Assembly (NCBI RefSeq): GCF_905475465.1
Contig: NC_062251.1
Span: forward strand, 7,185,001-7,249,000
Source: Pieris napi
Taxonomy: Eukaryota; Arthropoda; Insecta; Lepidoptera; Pieridae
Direction: 5' to 3'
Length of the DNA stretch: 64,000 bases
In this document: positions 20,030 to 30,923 of the stretch, in pieces
Numbering within the stretch: the first letter of the stretch is position 1
Layout of the letters: each line of letters starts with the position of its first letter
The notes under the pieces: model-generated
What the model was told of the DNA's origin: nothing
The model's database searches: none
What the model saw: the letters and a program-made list of their open reading frames with translations, nothing else
Program-made: the position numbers and the translations under genes

Positions 20030-20257
20030 AATATTCAGAGTGTCAATAATAAAAAGGCTTTACTTAAATCATCATTAATTCAAAATAACATAGATGTGTG
20101 TCTTCTCAATGAAACTTGGTTAAAAGATTCAAACCCCTATTTATCAATCTCTGGCTATAACTATATAGGAAAAAATGCTAAAAATTAACATGGCGGTGTA
20201 GGTATTTTAATCCGTAACTCCATTAAGTATGAACATAGATCAACATTAGATGAAAAA
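20030..20257 (+). pseudogene. LINE ORF2 endonuclease fragment
   Basis: With stops, the plus strand reads NIDVCLLNETWLKDSNPY, SISGYNYIGKNAKN, a stop, then HGGVGILIRNSIKY. This is the N-terminal part of an APE-type endonuclease (the E of LLNETWL is the metal-binding Glu). It is joined directly to the RT C-terminus, so most of ORF2 is deleted. Confidence 0.7.
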
Positions 20258-20845
20258 ATGGGTCTATCACAACATATCGATGACATAACAGGCGAAGCGT
20301 ATATGCAACTAAAATTTGTCAAGCGGTCATGCAAGACATTTAATAACATACATTGCATTAAAAGCTTATATTTTGCTTATGTTAGAAGCGTGCTGGAGTA
20401 TGTTGGTGTTATGTGGTCTCCATATTATACAAAGTATAAAAAAGCAGTAGAAAATATACAAAAAAAGTTTGTAAAATTCCTTAGTTTTAAAAAATACCAA
20501 TGCTTCGATAGTTATGCACATTCTTGCAATTATTTTAATTTAGACTCATTAGAAAGTCGGCGAACTCAGCAAGTCCTGCTTTTTTTACATGCTATTCTTA
20601 ATGGGCGGATCGATATCCCCTATTTGCTGTCGTTAATTTCTTTTAAAATTCCTTCTCCATATGCGACAAGACACACAAAATTGTTCCATGTGCCTCGTAC
20701 GAACTCGAATTACCTGCATAATTCACCAATGTTTCGGGTTTTATCTAACTATGACACTAATTATGAGGATATTGATATTTTCCACCTCACCAAAGAACAT
20801 GTGAGAAAATATTTGAAGGGGCGGGAAGACTCGAATTTTGTTTAG
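20258..20845 (+). pseudogene. LINE ORF2 reverse transcriptase C-terminal region
   Basis: 195 open codons: HIDDITGEAYMQLKFVKRSC, FAYVRSVLEYVGVMWSPYYT, ENIQKKFVKFL and a tail ending KYLKGRED. This is the post-palm region common to jockey/R1-like LINEs. The YxDD centre is absent. Confidence 0.7.
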
Positions 20846-21064
20846 GTTGTATTTAGTATTATTTATTGTTTTAAATATTAAATTTCAGTTTTCTGTATAG
20901 AGTTTTGTCTATTGATGCGCTTATTTGTTTCATTTTTGGTATTTAATATTGTTTATCTATGTCATCTGTTTTGGCTTTTTGTACTGTCTAAGTGTTTGTT
21001 TTGTAATATTATGTATGTTACCTGTAAGATTCGTACATGTTTGTTTGCTGTGGCCGCGTCCACC

Positions 21065-21325
21065 ATGGCGTGGTCGCAAGAAAAAAAAGTACTTTTCAAT
21101 ATTATCGATTTGTACCGAGACATGCCATATTTAAGGCTGAAAAGCCATAAAGATTATTCGAATCAACCACTTCGTACTGAAGGATACCGGGTGTTGTTGG
21201 AAATCTATAAAACCTTTGATAACATGGCTACAGTCCAAACAATAAAAAATAAGTTGATGAACATGCGCACCAATTACAATAAAGAATTGGCTAAGAACCG
21301 TATCTTCTTTTTGAATGTGGAGTAA
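21065..21325 (+). pseudogene. MADF-domain accessory protein fragment (Harbinger)
   Basis: MAWSQEKKVLFNIIDLYRDM opens a MADF domain (helix-turn-helix DNA-binding fold), continuing to TIKNKLMNMRTNYNKELAK at about residue 76. The last residues run into the opposite-strand gene. The rest of the domain is lost. Confidence 0.65.
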
Positions 21326-21611
21326 CTAATTTCAATAGACATTCAAACTCGGCAACTCCTACTCTAAGGTAGTTTCTTAAGTCACATGGATTCCAAAACA
21401 GTATTTGCATATTTGATAATTTTTGTCGCAAAAGTAAATACTCTTTCACCCATATTTTTCTTTTCTTTTTTGTATTTAAATTAATAGACGCGGAAAGAGC
21501 TATGGCGATTTTCTGGTGCTTTGAAAGTTTTCCCATCGCGAGACAACCGTCACCGAGTACGTACGCTCGCCGTGTCCAACTAGATTTACTGAAATGTCCA
21601 GTTCTTTTCAA
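21291..21611 (-). pseudogene. Harbinger transposase N-terminal fragment
   Basis: Reads KKKRKIWVKEYLLLRQKLSN and LRNYLRVGVAEFECLLKLVT, the usual N-terminal region of HARBI1-like nucleases before the DDE domain, which is absent. Confidence 0.6.
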
Positions 21612-21809
21612 AGCTATTTACTATTATATAAAAAACACGGTTGAGAAAATTTAAAGCTCACCATTGTATTATTTAAATTGATTGTATTTTATGTTAAGTT
21701 AGTATAGTTATTTGTGTAAGATATTTTGTTATACCTTTTTTTAAAGTGCCAAAGGACTTTGTATCCGGCTAATAAATAAATTAAAAAAAAAAAATGTTTC
21801 GGCAGTGTA

Positions 21810-22203
21810 AAGTCGTATTTTTAATTAGACGAAGCCAACTGACAGTAGCTAATGTCACTTTGTAAAATAATGTTGCCATATTTAAAGTAATAGTGATGCG
21901 TTCAGTTCTTGTTCAATCAGATGAATGAACAATGAGTGTGAATAGTCAATCATTTCAAACAATAAAATAATATTATTTCTATTTCAAAATTGTATAAAAG
22001 TGATCTGATATAAATTAGGTACTAGTACTATGTAACTACAATCAGTTTTTTGACGTCTTATTACAAAGCGCGGCGCGGCGACTAGTGCCATATCCGATCA
22101 TTAATTCAGGGGTTTTTACTTTGTCACAACACTATTTTTATTTCATTAAAAACTGACAACACCGTAAACGTCAGTTGATATCGTCTAATTAAAAATTCGA
22201 CTA
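21810..22203. mobile_element. 394-bp MITE with TA duplication, nested in the left arm
   Basis: Inverted ends AAGTCGTATTTTTAATTAGA and complement. TA lies at 21808-21809 and 22204-22205. The right arm of the host element lacks it, showing the empty site (AGTGTAGAAAA). Confidence 0.8.
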
Positions 22204-22500
22204 TAGAAAAAGCGGCGTTTCGCCGCCATGTTTTAGCGTGATCTCAAATTTCAAAAGCTGCTGTTTGCAATAATTCAGTACAACTATTGCCATGTTTAAG
22301 TTTAATGGCTACCGTTTTAAAAACATGTCATATTATGGACGTTTTAACGAAATGGTTTTAATTTGTTATCGGTCTTTTTTTAACGTTCTCGTGTAATTAT
22401 AATAATTTAAACTAGAGTCTAGTTTAAAATATATAAAATATAGAAATATTAACTCTAGTTACTAGAGTTAATATTTTTAAGTTAAGAGTTTTAGTTTTTG

Positions 22501-22577
22501 TATGAATCTATGCGAGGATAACATAATAGACACAGATAAATATGAAAATATCAAGAAAATCAGCAAATTAGTAGAGG
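22501..22577 (+). CDS. Exon-like frame inside the left inverted repeat
   Basis: MNLCEDNIIDTDKYENIKK and ISKLVE end at a GAG|GTAAAT donor. The right arm has the same exon inverted (27753-27829). A second in-arm piece follows a TTTCAG acceptor near 22714. Conservation in both arms may only reflect arm copying. Function unknown. Confidence 0.35.
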
Positions 22578-23279
22578 TAAATCCTAGTTATATTGGATAT
22601 CTTTTATTGATATTTAAATTGTTCTTTAATTTGAAAAATACATATACCATTTAATATTGCATATATTATGTAATCACAAAGTAAAATGATTGTACATTTT
22701 ATTTGTATATTTCAGATGAGAAAGCAGTCACTAATGAACATAATTAGAAGTTCTAAATATATTTTATTGTAATTATAATAGAAGCTAATGATATAATATT
22801 GATTTAAATCTATCAAATAAAGTGGATTTATACTTTATGAACTTTGGAAATATAAAATCTAGTAATCTAGTAAATCTAAGTAATGGTAACTAGATATTTT
22901 CTTTAATTATTTACTAAGTCAATATACTAGAGAAGTTATTATAATATTGTTAATGAATGAGAAGTTTGAAGTCCCTTGGGAGTTACTGACATTGTTTGGT
23001 TATTAAAAACTTTAATTGACAATAAGCAGCTAAGTGACAAATTAAGTATATTTTTAAGTTTAGAATTAAGTAAAGAGTTTTAATATTAAAGTTACCTATT
23101 GAACAAATCTTGGACCGATCTTAAGTGCCCTGTAAACGATCAAATTGTTTGTCAAACTTCACGTTTTCATCAAACAATAGCTTAGACGATCAAACCAAAC
23201 AAATTTGTTAACTTTCTAGTAGATTCGGGTTTCTCCTTTCGTGACTTTCTCGCCGTGCCGAGCGCTTACAATTATTTCA

Positions 23280-23688
23280 ATGAGTAATTCAGATGACGCA
23301 TTTTTGGCATTAACTGTGTATCAAGACAAAAAAAAGAAGACGATGGAGTCGAGAATGGTTGAAATTAAGAGATAAATATACCCACGAGAATTTGCTACGG
23401 GAAATATTGCGCACAGAACCTGAAGACTACGCAAACTTCCTGCGCATGGACCATAAAACTTTTGAAGATTTACTGACTATACTCCGTCCTCGTATTGAAA
23501 AAAAGGACACAGTTATGCGGAAATCTATACCAGCTTCTCAAAGGTTATCAATAACTTTGAGGTACCTGGCTAGCGGCGCCGATTTCGATGACTTAAAATT
23601 TCAAGCCTGCGTTGCACCTCGTACATTGAGCAACATTATCATTGAAACTTGTGAAGCAATAAATGAAACACTATTCAACAATATTCAG
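23280..23688 (+). pseudogene. Harbinger transposase N-terminal exon
   Basis: RRRWSREWLKLRDKYTHENL, then DYANFLRMDHKTFEDLLTIL and SQRLSITLRYLASGADFDDL; the exon ends at a CAG|GTAAGG donor. A frame slip near 23335 separates it from the ATG at 23280. The DDE exons that should follow are missing; a mariner piece lies there instead. The upstream end at about 23120 (GCCCTGTAAACGATCAAATT) may be its terminal repeat. Confidence 0.75.
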
Positions 23689-23825
23689 GTAAGGTTTTAT
23701 TTAATAAATAAAATAAAATAAAATAAAAAGCCTTTTATTTCTTGCTAAAAGATATACAAAATAACATAGGTTTACTAAAAAGAAATAAAAGAGAAATTAA
23801 AATAAAAAATAAAATGACCATTTTT

Positions 23826-24040
23826 CCCTGTCTTGTCTTGGCCGGTTTTGGAGACAAACGTGGCCACCATTTTTTTTGCAACACTCCGTGAACGAACAAT
23901 TTTCGTTGGCTTTAACTCATTTTCGAACACCCAAACTCGTGACTGGTTTTTGTTTCGGGTTCGTACGCATATATCCAGGATTCGTCACCTGATACGATGT
24001 TGTATACAGCATTTGAGGATCCTGCGTGATTATTACAGTT
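23826..24040 (-). pseudogene. Mariner transposase fragment
   Basis: The minus strand reads VYNIVSGDESWIYAYEPETK, the segment around the second catalytic Asp of mariner transposases, then frameshifts. No mariner ends are seen. Confidence 0.7.
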
Positions 24041-24308
24041 TATTAGGGCCGCCATAGACGTTCAAGTAATTTAATCAAACTGGCTGAATCAAACCGTTTT
24101 ATCAAATAGGCATGAGTGTCTGTGGTAAAATTTGATCAAATTTAATGAGTTATCAAATTGTTTGAAGAAATATGAATTTTCGTTTTTTTATTTGATCAGT
24201 CGGTTTGATCAAACTGTTTGATGAAAAATTTGAGCGTGTGTGTTGCGAGCGCTCAGTTGTTGCTGCGGAAGTGTTACCTAGCGGACGTGTTGCAGCTTGC
24301 AGTGCATA

Positions 24309-24674
24309 ATGACGAACCGCGATGTATTAGAAGAATTCATACAAATATATCCAAATGAAACCTGTTTATGGAACGTCAAAAATAAAGATTACCATAATAG
24401 AGATAAGCGGAATGCTGCTTATTGTAAACTAATAGAAAAATTTAAAGAAATAGAACCGAATACAGACCGTGACCTGGTGACCAAAAAAATTAACAGCTTT
24501 CGGACAGCCTTCAAAAAGGAGGAACAAAAAGTTGTGGAGTCTTTGAAGTCGGGGGCAGGCGTTGATGAAATATATAAGCCAAAGTTATGGTACTATGATC
24601 AGCTATCTTTTCTTAAAGCTCAGTGCATTCCAAGAAGTTCACGTTCGAGCATGTCTGATCATGTTGAATATGAG
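24309..24674 (+). CDS. MADF-domain protein exon 1 (Harbinger accessory gene)
   Basis: MTNRDVLEEFIQIYPNETCL begins a MADF domain that continues through KKINSFRTAFKKEEQKV and PKLWYYDQLSFLK. The exon ends in phase 0 at GAG|GTAAGT. Such proteins bind the transposon ends and carry the nuclease into the nucleus. A matching C-terminal exon sits at 25578-25810. The nuclease remains on the minus strand lie inside this gene's intron. A terminal-repeat-like GGGCCGCCATAGACGTTCAA lies upstream at 24046. Confidence 0.7.
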
Positions 24675-24750
24675 GTAAGTACCTAAATAAAACAAATTTT
24701 ATCAACAAATAACAAGTCGATCATATTTATTTAATTAACTTATTTTTTGT

Positions 24751-25510
24751 TTATGACACAAAATCATTCTGCCATGGAATACTACCCTCATTATTAAAAT
24801 AATTAATAAAGTCTTGTCTAACCATCTTGGCCGCATTTGTAATATTCCCATAATTTCTACGACATAAGTGATTCATATTTGACTGAACGGTATTAAGCCC
24901 GGGTGTAATAGTTCCGTTTTCTCTGTCTTCCTGATCGTAACATTCTGATGGGGCGTAAAAATTACGCGAAGATGACATCAGAAAATTATGTAAAACACAA
25001 CACGCCATTACTACGGATTCTATTCTATGAGGTTCTATGTTTATTTGCGTGTGAAAAATTCTAAACCTTGATGCCAATATGCCGAATGCATTTTCAACTA
25101 TCCGCCTCGCTCGAGACACACGATAATTGTAAATCTTTATTTCATGTCGCATCTTAAAGGAAATGCATCATCAGCCACGAATACGTATGGGAGTCTTCTG
25201 GAACTGTGTTCCACGCTTTCCGCGAGGGGAATTTTTAAATTATTATTTTGTAATTTTTCATAAAATTCTGTATTTTGAAGAACACCTCCATCCATTGGTA
25301 CCAAAATCGCACAGCAAGAATGAATAATTCGCATCCACTATTGCCATAAGAACCATCCTTTGTAATTAAAATAATATGATCCACTATTTTCTGGAGGCGT
25401 AATATCTACGTGTTTCCCATCAATCGCTCCAAGGCAATGAGGGAAATTCCATCTTTCTTCAAATTGTTTGGATATAAATTTCCATTCCTGTTCAGTTCGT
25501 GGAAACTGAA
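24751..25510 (-). pseudogene. Harbinger DDE nuclease, frameshifted
   Basis: The minus strand carries, in order, QFEERWNFPHCLGAIDGKHV (first catalytic Asp), an ANYSF region broken by frameshifts (about 25290-25340), YVFVADDAFPL (second Asp) and RRIVENAFGILASRFRIF (catalytic Glu region), then a normal C-terminus. The N-terminal region is missing. All three catalytic positions are present, but the frame is broken at least once. Confidence 0.8.
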
Positions 25511-25577
25511 ATAGAAAAAAAACATAAGTATCATATTATTTTCATATATTATAATCATGGCATTAAACTTAATTAAC

Positions 25578-25810
25578 ATGAGGCGGCTAAGCCCATCGAA
25601 GAGCCGATTGAGTCCACCAGTATTAGTGCCAACAATCGGCCCCAATCAAGACCATCAAAAATGAAAGCAGACTCACTTGTCAATGATGTACTTATGTCGG
25701 TACAGAATCACTTTAAGCGACCCGCTATTAGCGAAGACCGATATGATGTATTCGCTAAAAGTGTTGCGATCAAAATGCGTGAATTATCATTTATCACCAC
25801 GCCGCCATAA
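25578..25810 (+). pseudogene. C-terminal part of the MADF accessory protein
   Basis: MRRLSPSKSRLSPPVLVPTI leads to a TGA near 25655. In the next frame KADSLVNDVLMSVQNHF and SEDRYDVFAKSVAIKMREL form the BESS-like dimerisation tail common to MADF proteins. One frameshift separates the two. Confidence 0.6.
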
Positions 25811-27198
25811 AGCAGATTTATATATAAGTGTAGATTTTATTAGTGATTTGCTACTAGTTGGAAATATCTCTGTTTATGTCCAACAAACAATTTCAGTTTA
25901 AGTTAGAGTCATAAAGGTTGATTATTTATAATATATTTATACTTTTAGAAAGTGAGAATTGAAAAACAGAAAGTACTCAATGAAATGAAAAATTCATAAA
26001 ATGGATTCATAAAAATTATAAAATAGAAACTTAGTCTGGTATGAAATTATAACCCTTAAATCAACCTTTGCTTCCATATTGATGCTCCATCTTAGATATA
26101 AATTTAAGTTTTATGCTGATTTTAAGTTAATATTTATGTCAATTAACTTTTATTATATCAGTGATTTGCTACTAGTTAATATGTAAATGCAAAATCTGTT
26201 TAAGTAAGAAATGAATAAACATTGTATGTTATGTATTCGTCAGTTTTATTTTTGGTAATTTACCTATGTCTTCTTTTGTAGGAAAAGCCATTAAAGTGGT
26301 TCACAATATTAGTTTATTTTACAAGAATATACAGATAATGCATATATGAATGACCCGTACCTACTAATAGTTAGGAATATTAAAACAATCAGGTAGCAAA
26401 ATAAAAATGTTTCAGTTATGGTTATTTTTTATTAAAATAAGGCACCAAATATCTTCCTTAACATAATGCAGTCTACATAGAAAAATAAGCATATTATGTA
26501 ACCACTTATTAAACAATACAGACATTACTACTGAACACACACAGGTCCACCAAATCAAATGCATTACTACCTAATGTAGATGTATTCATATTTATATATG
26601 TAGATAATTAACTAATAAATGTAAGTGTTAATTTGCAGCTATGTCAATATCTTGTTTGTGTGCTGTTATATACAAAAAACTGTTCAATTCATAAAACCTA
26701 ATGTTAGATGTTGTGATGATTTCATAAAATTACTATGAAATCTACAGTTACTATGAATACATCCTGGGCGATTAAAAACATAGTGATTGTTTCCTTAACA
26801 CAACAATTGTAAATAATAATAGTTATTGTATATAATAGATATAATTCTTCCCAAAATCTACAAATGCAGTTTGTTTATAATAATATCTCATTAACATTCA
26901 AACTGCTGAACTTATTAAGATAAAATGTGGAAGAACATAGTTTCAGTTATTGTTTCCTGTTCTTGAGGTAATGTTACTTAACCAACCATTATTTCATACT
27001 CCATTTGTCTTATTTTTTACATTATTCATAAAATGCTTCATTCCCCATTATCAAATTAATTTTCAGGTAAATAATATAACACTTTAATTAATTAAAAGAT
27101 AAGACTTTAATAAAACTTGTCCATTTGTGGTTTTTTTAATACTTTTATTTGTCTTATTAGCTTCTCTTTTTCTGAAAATAAAATATTTTAGTTAGTAC
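25811..27198. other. AT-rich interior of the long-TIR element
   Basis: No intact frame. A possible minus-strand exon (KKEKLIRQIKVLKKPQMDK) follows a TTTTCAG acceptor near 27175, just inside the right arm, and could belong to the same gene as the in-arm exon. Confidence 0.35.
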
Positions 27199-27752
27199 TT
27201 TGATCAATAGGTAACTTTAATATTAAAAGTCTTTACTTAATTCTAAACTTAAAAACATACTTAATTTGTCACTTTGCTGCTTATTGTCAATTAAAGTTTT
27301 TAATAACCAAACAATGTCAGTAACTCCCAAGGGACTTGAATTAAAACTTCTCATTAATTAACAATATTATAATAACTTCTCTAGTATATTAACTTAGTAA
27401 ATAATTTTAAAAAAATCTGCTTACCATTAAGTACTTAGTATTGCTCACTATATTTTATATTTCCAAAGTTCATGAAGTAAAAATCCACTTTATTTGATTA
27501 ATTTAAATCAATATTATATCATAAGCTTCTATTATAATTACAATAAAATATATTTAGAACTTCTAATTATGTTTATTAGTGGCTGCTTTCTCATCTGAAA
27601 TATACAAATAAAATATACAATCATTTTACTTTGTGATTACATAATATATGCAATATTAAATGGTATATGTATTTTTCAAATTAAAGAACAATTTCATTAG
27701 CTTACATGCAATATAAATAAAAGATATCCAATATAACTAGGATTTACCTCTA

Positions 27753-27829
27753 CTAATTTGCTGATTTTCTTGATATTTTCATATTTATCTGTGTCTATTA
27801 TGTTATCCTCGCGTTGATTCATAGAAAAA
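27753..27829 (-). CDS. Exon-like frame inside the right inverted repeat
   Basis: Mirror of 22501-22577: MNQREDNIIDTDKYENIKK, ISKLVE and the GAG|GTAAAT donor. One residue pair differs (LC versus QR). Confidence 0.35.
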
Positions 27830-28184
27830 CTAAAACTCTTAACTTAAAAATATTAACTCTAGTTTAAATTATTATAATTACACGAGAACGTTAAAAAAGA
27901 CAGATAACAAATTAAAACCATTTCGTTAAAACGTCCAAAATATGACATGTTTTTAAAACGGTAGCCATTAAAGATGGCAATAGTTGTACTGAAATATTGC
28001 AAACAGCAGCTTTTGAGATCACGCTAAAACATGGCGGAGAAACGCCGTTTTTTCTACACTGCCGAAACATTAATTGGCCGTTGGCTACCGAATAGCGTAA
28101 GCGTTAATGTGTGTCTTTTCGTAGCACTGTCATGGCGTCGCTTATTGTATCCCGACTCACGCCTTTAGGGCCTAGGCTACCGAC

Positions 28185-28265
28185 TGTCGACACGAGCTGT
28201 CATTTTCATACAAATTTAGTTTTCGACTTTCTACATACACTACTGTTAAGCCATCTTGGCTAGAC
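28185..28265 (+). repeat. Family E repeat, copy 3 (uninterrupted)
   Basis: TGTCGACACGAGCTGTC to CTTGGCTAGACCCCCTGG. It gives the empty-site reference for the family P MITE at 9989. On the minus strand its end overlaps the last codons of the exon at 28405-28246. Confidence 0.7.
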
Positions 28266-28405
28266 CCCCTGGAGATGGTGAAATGCTAAGCCCCTGTTGA
28301 TGCGGTCCTTCCATGATGGAGCAAGCCGTATTCACTAGCGTATGGAACTCTGAGCTTGACGAGTTCGAGTCGTGCATTTGATTGCTACTGGACATGTGTG
28401 GGTGC
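28246..28405 (-). CDS. PQDLS gene, last visible exon
   Basis: The acceptor TACAG ends at 28406. The exon completes the CG|G Arg codon, then encodes HPHMSSSNQMHDSNSSSSEF, HTLVNTACSIMEGPHQQG and LSISPSPGG. The frame then reads LAKMA and a TAA inside the family E repeat. So either the repeat supplies the current C-terminus or the real exon ended near CCAG at about 28263 and continued elsewhere. The Ser/His/Asn-rich content fits a disordered segment of a nuclear regulator. Confidence 0.55.
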
Positions 28406-28575
28406 CTGTATTTATTCAATTTTATTACACACACAAGCACAGTATAGTTATAAAAATGGAAGAGTCAGTTGATAGAGGTCACACACATTTGTAAGTTTAT
28501 TTAATTTAAAAATCTTCGACAACTTCTTATTGTTTGGCCGTGTACAAGGTTTTAAACAATGCATCAAAAATTTAT

Positions 28576-29219
28576 AAAAAAAAATGTGCGTGTACTAGTG
28601 TACACACGTTAGAAGTGAAACTTCTTTATGACCCTATTTTTCGAAAAATTATCTATATGCAACTAACTTTACAGAAATTGGTTAAATAAAGTTAAATTAG
28701 ATAAAGTTTAACAAAAGGCTTTTAATATCACAGACTTGAATACTGTTAGTCTATGGAATGTAAATTTGGTGCCTTCAGCAATTATTATAGAATACATTAC
28801 TTATTGTCTATGATATATCTGGTTTCTATGATTTTGCTCTGTGTAATATATAAGCTTACTTCCTTTTTCGCCTTTGTCTGGTTAACATTAAAATATAATT
28901 AACAGTGATTAATAAAATACTCGTTTCATTTAACAAATACAAATATGTAATACAATTACTTCATTTTACCTTATTACCACTAAGATTATTACAGAATTTC
29001 ATAAATTGTAATAGAATTTTTTGTATCATTGTTATAGTTATTATAAATTTTTGTTTTGTTATTAATGGTTTAGAATCTCTTCGAATCAATCGTGGTAGGG
29101 ACAAGAAAAAGACGCGCGTAACGGTCAAATGTGACGCGTAACCGAAACATGTGACGCGTAACCGAAAAATGTTACACTAAATTTTTTTCCAACCGCGATA
29201 AAGAAGTTTCACTTCAAAA
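28576..29219 (-). mobile_element. Family B element with hairpin ends, copy 3
   Basis: End 2 at left (TGCGTGTACTAGTGTACACAC then GAAGTGAAACTTC, the first a strong hairpin). End 1 at right with three spaced GACGCGTAACCGAA-type repeats before GATAAAGAAGTTTCACTTC. It sits in the intron of the PQDLS gene. Confidence 0.75.
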
Positions 29220-29680
29220 TTGCCAGAATTCACTTCACGTGTATTAATTTACACAATTATATAAAGTACGTCATACACTTAAATACACTGTAATATACCT
29301 AAGAACGTAAATTTCCATAGGTTATTTAAATATGTTATTCTACAAAATTTCATTTCTAATTCATCTTAAGGTTAATAAAAAGCAGACGAAGAGACGAGGA
29401 CGCACGGACGTGTCAAAGGACATTCAAAGTACAACTTGGTGAAGAGGTAATAAAAAAAAATTGTGCGCAATTTTCTTCAAGGACGGGTAGAAACCGTCGA
29501 CATAGCTCAAGCGTTTAATTATTACGTCGCGCAATTTTTGGAGATTCTTGACTTCCCCCCTCCCATGTAACGCGCCGTAACGTTTTTCTGTACCCAAGTA
29601 CAGTAAAACGTTTCGTGACCACCTAGTGACTCTTTATACCTAAAAGTTACCATTATGTGGTGTAAAGTACGAGTTTTTTT

Positions 29681-29796
29681 CTAATAGGCAAGTAGGTGAT
29701 TAACATTGCTTGACACATTTTTGGGTCTAAGGCGGTTTCCCCACTATGTTTTCCTTTAATCAGCGAGTGTTAAATTTAAATGCGCACACGCACAAA
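29681..29796 (-). mobile_element. tRNA-derived SINE, family B, body fragment
   Basis: CTAATAGGCAAGTAGGTGAT, GACACATTTTTGGGTCTAAG and CGCACACGCAC match the family body seen at 30412 and 57924; the tRNA head and tail are lost. Confidence 0.65.
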
Positions 29797-29876
29797 ACTA
29801 CTGCCACTGCGCATATATAATATTGCCCGCGTTGAAATATCGTAAAACGTTTCAATCATGAATGCAATATACATAC

Positions 29877-29992
29877 CGATGATGTTTTTTCCTTGTAATT
29901 TGTCTAGCTTCATTAGAGTCAGAATCCGATATATATTCCCCGTCCGTATCCATATCCATTTTTGACGCTGTATCTTTGGCACACGATAGATC
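29877..29992 (-). CDS. PQDLS gene, third visible exon
   Basis: The acceptor ATCTTAG ends at 29993; the donor CG|GTATGT begins at 29876. Phase 0 in, phase 2 out. Encodes DLSCAKDTASKMDMDTDG, an acidic stretch (EYISDSDSNEAR) and a basic end (QITRKKHHR). Together with the previous exon's EPQ it makes EPQDLS, a PxDLS-type motif recognised by the CtBP corepressor. The acid-then-basic layout also suits a nuclear factor. Confidence 0.65.
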
Positions 29993-30142
29993 CTAAGATA
30001 TTAAAAAATATATTTAAAAAAAAAGAACTGAATACTGCCTCACAAACCATTCCCATACAGTTTCACTATCGTATTGTTTTTATAATCAACTCAGGTGGTT
30101 GCTTTTTACTTCAAATTACACAAGAAATGTTTTTCCTAAATA

Positions 30143-30272
30143 TTTTTTTATGAAACGAGCAGGAGGCTCAACTGATGTTAAGTTGACACTTTCCATGTCG
30201 GAGGGCTCGCGAGTGTGATACCGGCATTTTAATAATTGGAGTATAATTGGCGTACGTTTCTTGAAGGACCGA
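30143..30272 (+). mobile_element. Family D repeat fragment
   Basis: GCAGGAGGCTCAACTGATGT and GAGGGCTCGCGAGTG, as in the fuller copy at 46245-46574. Confidence 0.6.
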
Positions 30273-30411
30273 AATTATATAATAATAAATGTTTTTTCCT
30301 TCGTAACATGATTTCATGTTTACATGTCTATGATACAAGATTAGATTTAAAGTAGCATGTTTTATATTGAAAAAAAAAAAAACGGCGTAAAGTGTATTAA
30401 TTTAATTAAAA

Positions 30412-30675
30412 AATAAATCAGTGGCGCTACAACCTCTTTAGGTCTGTGCCTCAGATTTCTGAATCTCTTTCATGATAATTTTAAAATCTAATAGGCAAGT
30501 AAGTGATCAGCCTCCAGTGCCTGACACACGCCGACGACTTTTTGGGTCTAAGACATGTCGGTTTCCTCACGATGTTTTCCTTCACCGTTCGAGCAAATGT
30601 TAAATGCGCACATAGAAAGGAAGTCCATTGGTGCAGCCGGGGATCGAACCTACGACCTCAGGTATGACAGTCTGT
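30412..30675 (-). mobile_element. tRNA-derived SINE, family B, nearly full length
   Basis: Tail at left (AAATAAATCAGTGGCG), body (GATCAGCCTCCAGTGCCTGA), B box on the minus strand GGTTCGATCCC near 30645. The A-box end is lost. Confidence 0.75.
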
Positions 30676-30752
30676 TTTCTAAAACTATTTTCATGTTATA
30701 TAACCATCTTTGATTTTATTAAAAGTTTCAAATAAAATAATATATTAAGTAC

Positions 30753-30877
30753 CTGTGGTTCGTCTCTGGACAGTATGTGCGTGTGCGTATGCGCAGGAGG
30801 GGCCGAAGCGGGACGGGCTGGAGGCGAAGCTCCACGTTCCGGGCCTCGGCTGGAGAGCCCTAGGCGACGAGGCACAA
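30753..30877 (-). CDS. PQDLS gene, second visible exon
   Basis: The acceptor TTCCAG ends at 30878; the donor CAG|GTACTT follows 30753. It completes a Val codon (G|TT), then encodes VPRRLGLSSRGPERGASPP, an Ala/Pro run and HTHTHILSRDEPQ, ending in phase 0. GC-rich codons (GGCCCG, CCAGCC) stand out against the AT-rich introns, supporting coding selection. Confidence 0.65.
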
Positions 30878-30923
30878 CTGGAATACATGTTTCGTCAATC
30901 ATAACAACAAATAAATATAAAAT

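Larger units (their letters stand above)
21030..21655. mobile_element. Small internally deleted PIF/Harbinger in the LINE 3' UTR
   Basis: Holds the start of a MADF gene (+) and the start of a nuclease gene (-) facing each other, joined by a deletion at about 21300. The boundaries are inferred from where LINE 3' UTR sequence stops and resumes. Confidence 0.55.
16750..21793 (+). mobile_element. Jockey-superfamily-type LINE, internally deleted and twice interrupted
   Basis: In order: a 5' region with a 45-bp tandem repeat, ORF1 (17543-18100), an insertion or duplication of other LINE 3' ends with 5S sequence (18136-19912), ORF2 endonuclease (about 20030-20257), a large deletion, the RT C-terminus (20258-20845), a 3' UTR split by a small Harbinger (about 21030-21655), and a 3' end AATAAATAAATT plus A-run at 21770-21793. 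Not functional. Confidence 0.65.
21794..28070. mobile_element. 6.3-kb element with about 0.9-kb terminal inverted repeats
   Basis: The outer ends are ATGTTTCGGCAGTGTAGAAA and its complement (right end CACTGCCGAAACAT). The left arm (21794-21807 plus 22204 to about 23106) mirrors the right arm (about 27199-28070) with scattered differences. It inserted at the poly(A) end of the LINE. The inner 4 kb holds Harbinger and mariner remains. The family is not recognised and no clean target duplication is visible. Confidence 0.75.

Noticed and set aside
25677..25901. Plus-strand gene starting at 25677
   Set aside because: The neighbouring frame of the same strand reads the BESS-like tail of a MADF protein; this frame is its shadow.
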